Shown here piece by piece: positions 23,385-27,687 of a stretch of DNA of 27,687 bases; within the stretch, counting starts at the first letter, position 1, and each line of letters starts with the position of its first letter. A program made the position numbers and the translations under genes. This DNA is from Roseivirga sp. UBA6061. GTDB taxonomy: Bacteria > Bacteroidota > Bacteroidia > Cytophagales > Cyclobacteriaceae. Under the pieces are notes generated by a model. The model saw only the letters and a program-made list of their open reading frames with translations. It had not been told where the DNA came from and ran no database searches. The stretch covers positions 1-27,687 of the forward strand of contig DIYF01000088.1 of NCBI GenBank assembly GCA_002427745.1, in the 5' to 3' direction.

Positions 23385-25430
23385 ATGCGTCTATCATTCC
23401 TCCTCATTTTCAGTCTCTTTCTTGGACAACTGGTTGTCGCTCAAACTGAGCTCACCGGAAAAATCGTAGATGCAGACACGGGAGAGCCCGTTTTCGGGGC
23501 TAATGTATTTGTTGAGAACACGACTATCGGAGCTGTTTCTGATCCCGATGGCAAGTTTACCCTGATAGGAAGTTTCGGTGAGTATGCCCGAATTGTTACT
23601 ACTCATATCGCCTATAAGAGCAAGACACTTTCAATTAATGGCCGGAAAGTGGTCAATTTCACATTGAGACCTACAGTGAGAGAATTGAAGACGGTGGAAG
23701 TGGAGCGCAAAAAAGATCGCAAGTGGCAGCGCTTCTATTCCAGGTTCGAAAAAGCTTTTATTGGCACTACGCAAAACGCTAAGAACGTGATAGTTAAGAA
23801 TCCCTGGGTAATTGAGTTTACCAAAACTGATGACGAAGGGCTGAATGGCTATACGGCAGATCTGCTGGAGATTGAAAACAAGGCAACCGGTTATGCCATT
23901 AAGTTTCTGCTAGAAAATTTTAAGCTCTCTGTGAATGAAACAGTCTATCAGGGAAGACCTCTGTTCACACCACTTGAACCCGCCAATGCTGAAGAGGAAG
24001 CAGCCTGGCAGGAGGCGAGAGAAAGAACCTACCTGGGCTCCAGGCAGCATTTCTTATACGCTTTAGCACAGGGCAGGGCCGCGGAAGAGGGTTTTGAACT
24101 ATACAGATCGGACTTTGATGCGAAAAACGGCAAGTTCAAAACTTTGGGAGAAACGCAGCCAGACCAGGTTTTTCAAAACAAGCGACTTGATTTTGATGGC
24201 TTTCTCAAGGTGATCTATACCCGTGAAAAGCCCGAAAAAGCCTTCAAGAAGGAATTCAGCTCTACCACCAAAATAGGAACAGGAGGAAATACCAACCTGG
24301 GGAGCGGGCAGATTTTTGTTGAGAATAACGTCTCCTCCAAGGGACAGGTGTCCTATTTGTTTTCCAGATCATCTCAAGGGCTGGCAATTAGTGAAGATGG
24401 CGTGCTTAAAAACCCTCAGGGCTTGCTGGAATACGGCTACTGGGCCTGGCAGCGGGTGGCCAATCTGCTGCCCTATGAATATCATCTGGCGCTGGCTAAA
24501 GCACAGGAACCTGCAAAAATAAAGGAACCGGAAGCTAACGCACCTGTCGTCAGCACCGCTCCAAAAGTGGTAAATAAGAATGGCTTTGACCTTTCCAATG
24601 CCGTATTATCCGTGAATGACATTGTATCTGGCGGGCCTAAAAGAGATGGTATTCCTACCTTGTCTAATCCAAAATTTGAATCTGCTTCAGAAGCTGACTG
24701 GCTTAAGCCCGATGATGCTGTAATCGGGGTTTATATAGATGGAGAAGCCAGAGCATACCCGGTTAAAATTCTCAACTGGCATGAGGGTGTCAATGATCAG
24801 ATTGGTGAAAGAGCCTTTGTAGTCACCTTCTGCCCACTCTGCGGTAGTGGTATGGTCTTTTCCAGAAAAATGGATGACGAGACACTTGACTTTGGTATTT
24901 CAGGGCTCCTCTACAATAGTGACCTGCTACTCTACGATCGTCAATCGGAATCACTCTGGTCGCAATTAGAAATGAAAGCCATATCAGGCCCGAAAGTAAA
25001 TACACCTCTTGAGCTTTTGGCGTCTTATCAGCTTAGCTGGCTGGACTGGAAAAGAAAATACCCCGAAACCAAAGTGTTGAGCAAGAACACCGGATTCTCC
25101 CGTGACTATGACAGGGAACCTTACCAGGGCTATAGCAGCAATAACCGCTTGCTGTTTGCCGTGAAAAACCGCGACAGCCGTCTGGCCAATAAAGACGAAG
25201 TAGTAGGGGTGGAAGTCAATGGACACTTCAAGGCATACCCTCTTAAAAAGCTAAGAAACATGGGCGAAAACCTGTTCAGTGATAAAATAGGAGAGGTAAC
25301 GGTCCAGCTGGAGTTTCTGCCGGAAAGTAACGCGCTTATCGTTATGAATGAGGCAAAAGAACTGATAGCCTCTACCAAACTCTATTGGTTTGCCTGGTAT
25401 GCTTTTCACCCCGATACTGAAGTGTATTGA
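23385..25430 (+). CDS. CarboxypepD_reg-like domain fused to DUF3179
   Basis: A 681-residue exported protein. After a signal peptide (1-19), residues about 22-95 form a CarboxypepD_reg-like beta sandwich (LTGKIVDADTGEPVFGANVFVENTTIGAVSDPDGKF). Residues about 96-400 are a region I do not recognise beyond what usually follows that domain in Bacteroidota envelope proteins. Residues about 405-680 are DUF3179: NDIVSGGPKRDGIPTLSNPKF, RAYPVKILNWHEGVND (H466), FCPLCGSG (C483, C486) and SGLLYNSDLLLYDRQSESLWSQ. The CPLCG pair and histidine suggest a metal or redox site. DUF3179 is usually a stand-alone exported protein of unknown function, so the fusion is notable. Confidence 0.83.
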   Translation: MRLSFLLIFSLFLGQLVVAQTELTGKIVDADTGEPVFGANVFVENTTIGAVSDPDGKFTLIGSFGEYARIVTTHIAYKSKTLSINGRKVVNFTLRPTVRELKTVEVERKKDRKWQRFYSRFEKAFIGTTQNAKNVIVKNPWVIEFTKTDDEGLNGYTADLLEIENKATGYAIKFLLENFKLSVNETVYQGRPLFTPLEPANAEEEAAWQEARERTYLGSRQHFLYALAQGRAAEEGFELYRSDFDAKNGKFKTLGETQPDQVFQNKRLDFDGFLKVIYTREKPEKAFKKEFSSTTKIGTGGNTNLGSGQIFVENNVSSKGQVSYLFSRSSQGLAISEDGVLKNPQGLLEYGYWAWQRVANLLPYEYHLALAKAQEPAKIKEPEANAPVVSTAPKVVNKNGFDLSNAVLSVNDIVSGGPKRDGIPTLSNPKFESASEADWLKPDDAVIGVYIDGEARAYPVKILNWHEGVNDQIGERAFVVTFCPLCGSGMVFSRKMDDETLDFGISGLLYNSDLLLYDRQSESLWSQLEMKAISGPKVNTPLELLASYQLSWLDWKRKYPETKVLSKNTGFSRDYDREPYQGYSSNNRLLFAVKNRDSRLANKDEVVGVEVNGHFKAYPLKKLRNMGENLFSDKIGEVTVQLEFLPESNALIVMNEAKELIASTKLYWFAWYAFHPDTEVY

Positions 25431-25431
25431 T

Positions 25432-25893
25432 TCACCTGAAAATCTTGATATTCAGAGATTTACCAATCGCTTCTGTATCTACATTCTCTATTTCGCCCAG
25501 GGCCTCCAGTTGATCTATCGCCTGCTTCATGATTTCATCAAAGCTCTTTAAGGCTTCCGGGTCAAATCCCGGTGTCTCTTCAGCAGCGTATTTTATTATC
25601 AGCATCTGATTAAGACAGTTTTTGAGCACATGATCAGAGGCTTGTACCATAGCCTTGTATATGTCTTGCTCAGCCTCTTTAACGCTGCGGTTTTTCTTGA
25701 ACCTTAAAAGATCAGCAACAAGAGAGGTTAAAACGATAAACAGAGGAAACACAAACTCATCGAGTTCGTAGCTTTCATAACGGACGATCCAGCGACAGAA
25801 AGTTTCAAAAAAGTCTATATCAAAAAATAGGGCAATCCCCAGCATTGCCACTGCTATCATGACCCCGATAGCAGTCCACCTGTAATTCTTCAT
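25432..25893 (-). CDS. Membrane protein with degenerate kinase-like helical domain
   Basis: A 153-residue protein with two membrane segments (about 6-24 and 46-64), then a cytoplasmic helical part (about 70-140). The stretch SDHVLKNCLNQMLIIKYAAEE resembles the dimerisation/phosphoacceptor helix of histidine kinases (H-box-like HVLKN), but no ATPase domain follows. It ends 1 bp from the convergent DUF3179 gene. It could be a signalling adaptor or simply a small membrane protein; I do not recognise a named family. Confidence 0.6.
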   Translation of the reverse strand: MKNYRWTAIGVMIAVAMLGIALFFDIDFFETFCRWIVRYESYELDEFVFPLFIVLTSLVADLLRFKKNRSVKEAEQDIYKAMVQASDHVLKNCLNQMLIIKYAAEETPGFDPEALKSFDEIMKQAIDQLEALGEIENVDTEAIGKSLNIKIFR

Positions 25894-25917
25894 CTATTTG
25901 GTTTAATAGCAATAAAA

Positions 25918-25959
25918 CCTGCCTGTTACCCGGGCTTCTAAAGCCAGGTAGAAAGCAGG
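25918..25959. repeat. Long imperfect hairpin
   Basis: CCTGC/GCAGG, TACC/GGTA and GGCTT/AAGCC nest around a CTA loop with two internal loops. It lies just upstream of the small membrane-protein gene (minus strand) and downstream of the EamA gene, so it could be a structured leader or a transcript end. There is no adjacent U-run. The rest of the 245-bp gap shows nothing I recognise. Confidence 0.5.
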
Positions 25960-26138
25960 CCTTACATAGAATTGGCAAAGTTCGTTTAAGTGGCATTTTG
26001 ACTTTGCGCAATTCACCGTATCGAAACTTATGAAACGAGTAACTAAAGATTAATGACTTGTATGTGTATCGGTAATTCAGGGTGATGAACCCGTCAGAAA
26101 TTGATATGTGTATATACAGCCTAAAAAAGAGGGAAAGA

Positions 26139-27026
26139 CTATCGGCCGGCTTTCCTGTAAAGGGCCAGAACATTTCCCAGTAACAAGAGCACCATACCTA
26201 AGGCTGTAAACACGGTAAACTGAAAATCTTCCAGAAAGGTAGAGATGGTGACAGCTACCACAGGCACCACTACAATGGCATAAGCGGCCTTACCGGGCCC
26301 GATTTTACTGATGAGCGTAAGGTAGGCACTGAATGCTACGATTGAACCAAATATGGTAAGATAAGCCAGGGAGCCCAGATAGGGCAGGCTGGTGTCCAGC
26401 ACAAACTCTTTATCCAATATCAGGGCCAGAACGAACATGATCAAAGCACCATAACCCATACCGATGGCTGTTGCCTGAATGACGGGGATTTTGAGACTTG
26501 AATTCCTGGCAGATGTTATGTTGCCCAGGCTGGCTATCACAATGCTGGCTATTAACAGAGCCAGCCCTTTATAGCCTTCTCCGTCAGCTTCAAAGCTCAC
26601 TAGCTCTGACCAGAAGATTATGGCCGTACCGGCAAGACCTGATATGGCACCGAAGATAATCTTACGGTCGATCTTATGCCCGAGGAAAATGGCCCCGAAA
26701 AACAGATTGAAGAAGATAAGGGTGGAAAAGCCTACCGCCACCAGTCCGCTGCTCAGGTGAGCTTCTGACTGATAAACGAGCCAGTAATTAAAGCCGAACA
26801 GGAGGGCTCCCTGCAGTGCTATCCGGGCATGCTCTCTGGCAGAAAACCTGAGGTTTCTCTTGGTCAATGCGCAGAAGACGATCAGGATCAGCGTAGCAAG
26901 CCCAAAGCGATAGGCCACAGACAGAAGTGGATCTACAGGCCCGAGTTGAAACTTAATGGCATACCAGGTTGATCCCCAGATAAGAGCAGGAATGACAAAG
27001 AGTAAAGAGTTGTTTGATTTATTCAT
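26139..27026 (-). CDS. EamA/DMT-family transporter
   Basis: An inner-membrane transporter of about 295 residues with ten predicted membrane helices arranged as two EamA repeats (first starting at LLFVIPALIWGSTWYAIKFQLG). The frame extends upstream to 27095, but the 23 extra residues are polar and unlike the family N-terminus, so I chose the ATG at 27024-27026. Family members export amino acids, metabolites or drugs; the substrate is not predictable. The gene appears to be monocistronic. Confidence 0.87.
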   Translation of the reverse strand: MNKSNNSLLFVIPALIWGSTWYAIKFQLGPVDPLLSVAYRFGLATLILIVFCALTKRNLRFSAREHARIALQGALLFGFNYWLVYQSEAHLSSGLVAVGFSTLIFFNLFFGAIFLGHKIDRKIIFGAISGLAGTAIIFWSELVSFEADGEGYKGLALLIASIVIASLGNITSARNSSLKIPVIQATAIGMGYGALIMFVLALILDKEFVLDTSLPYLGSLAYLTIFGSIVAFSAYLTLISKIGPGKAAYAIVVVPVVAVTISTFLEDFQFTVFTALGMVLLLLGNVLALYRKAGR

Positions 27027-27104
27027 ACGGCTGATTGGGCGGCAATTTACTAATTGGCCGGCCGATCTGTCACCCGGATCATGCTGTTTCAGCAAAGCGG
27101 CTCA

Positions 27105-27124
27105 CTTTTCTCAAATGAGAAAAG
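27105..27124. repeat. 8-bp hairpin in the gap upstream of the EamA gene
   Basis: CTTTTCTC (27105-27112) pairs with GAGAAAAG (27117-27124) around AAAT. It lies in the 283-bp gap between the EamA gene and the partial barrel gene, both on the minus strand. It could be a terminator for the barrel gene or an operator for the transporter. Nothing else was recognised in this gap. Confidence 0.4.
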
Positions 27125-27309
27125 CAAAAAGGCGGTGTTTGCTCAAAGCCTTAGCCGGCACAGATTAAGAGATGCGAGATTTATCGCGCAATTCGATATT
27201 TCGAACGGATGATATCTGTGCTATTCATAATTTTGAACAGCCCCTTATTAATCAACTGATAACCAACATCATGTAATACATGGGCAAGGTTTTGCTAGAG
27301 CTTCGTTCA

Positions 27310-27687
27310 TCAGGTATTCAGCCAATAGGTTATTTTAAATACAATCTGACGGTTTTTGATGTTCAATCCATCAGTAGTGTAATTATCTGTGTAGACCAGG
27401 AAAAAATCTGACATGGGACGGTAACGCCACTGAAAGCGTGAGAAGATATTGTAGTTCTCTGCCTGAGAGTTATACTGCACAGCCGTAGTCCAGAACATGG
27501 TGTTAGAGAAGCTGATCTCAGCATTGGCCCTGAGCAGATGCAGGGTGGTTTCTCCAAAGCCCTCAGCGAGCTCCACTTTGTTCAGGTCATAGTTGATACC
27601 GAAGGTGCCCCAGGGTTGTGCTCTCACGTTGAGACCGCTGGATACATTCAGGCGGGTACCGTTAAAGAAATCACCATAACCAGCCCG
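27310..27687 (-). CDS. C-terminal part of a DUF5916-like outer-membrane beta-barrel protein (partial)
   Basis: The frame is open from the stop at 27310 to the window edge, giving the last 125 residues of a longer protein. An internal GTG at 27625-27627 is not a real start, because the frame continues upstream as AGYGDFFNGTRLNVSSGLNV. The pattern of alternating aromatic strands (FWTTAVQYNSQAENYNIFSRFQWRYRPMSDFFLVYTDNY) and the ending KITYWLNT match the C-terminal barrel of DUF5916/CBM9-like Bacteroidota proteins. The N-terminal domain lies outside the window. Confidence 0.75.
   Translation of the reverse strand, partial: RAGYGDFFNGTRLNVSSGLNVRAQPWGTFGINYDLNKVELAEGFGETTLHLLRANAEISFSNTMFWTTAVQYNSQAENYNIFSRFQWRYRPMSDFFLVYTDNYTTDGLNIKNRQIVFKITYWLNT

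Noticed and set aside
27625..27627. GTG start giving a complete 105-residue protein
   Set aside because: The reading frame continues without a stop to the window edge with barrel-like sequence, so the gene is truncated by the window.

Overview
The window looks like chromosomal DNA of a Bacteroidota species, probably a Cytophagales-type marine or soil bacterium. Support comes from Bacteroidota-style promoter elements (TAnnTTTG), few Shine-Dalgarno sites, a LytS/LytTR pair, a cold-shock protein with a lysine-rich N-terminus, a small secreted peptide paired with a 6-bladed propeller, a DUF5916-like outer-membrane barrel, a CarboxypepD_reg-like domain and a PQQ-type sugar dehydrogenase. No rRNA gene or phylogenetic marker is present, so the placement is an inference.

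Layout. 1-3.5 kb: a PhoD-like phosphatase lipoprotein and a LytS/LytTR two-component pair (minus strand). 3.7-6.9 kb: an esterase with a TPR tail, an HI0933/YhiN-type flavoprotein from a possibly leaderless promoter, and a cold-shock-domain protein with a long leader. 6.9-9.9 kb: an APC permease overlapping an aldo/keto reductase-Rid fusion. 10-10.6 kb: a small exported protein.

10.6-18.1 kb is the centrepiece, a Ro60/RtcB RNA-repair locus. A WYL regulator fused to a phytanoyl-CoA-dioxygenase-like domain is divergent from a TROVE (Ro60/Rsr) gene. The TROVE gene is followed by about 600 bp of structured non-coding DNA, then rtcB and two different RlaP-type nucleotidyltransferases with overlapping start and stop codons. 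The non-coding block holds four copies of a hairpin motif with exactly constant spacing (GUGYCGUA-N9-UACUUCG). Between the copies lie tRNA-like pieces: T-arms in all four units and, in two units, a T-arm, an acceptor helix and a D-arm in circularly permuted order. It ends in a strong intrinsic terminator. I interpret it as a multi-unit Y RNA array. The TROVE and rtcB promoters share a paired operator (TRCGCA-N7-TGCGCA), then 12 nt, then CTTTGAATCA with identical spacing, so the two transcription units are probably one regulon, possibly controlled by the WYL-PhyH protein. A plausible model is that RNA damage is sensed, Ro60/Y RNA and the RtcB ligase are induced together, and the nucleotidyltransferases act on RNA ends.

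18.2-27.7 kb is ordinary accessory and metabolic content: a succinate-semialdehyde-type dehydrogenase, a propeller protein with a small cysteine-rich exported peptide, a small HAD-like protein, a PQQ-type sugar dehydrogenase, a CarboxypepD_reg/DUF3179 fusion, a membrane protein with a degenerate kinase-like helix, an EamA transporter and the C-terminal part of an outer-membrane barrel cut by the window edge. No CRISPR array, insertion sequence, integrase or canonical tRNA gene was seen.
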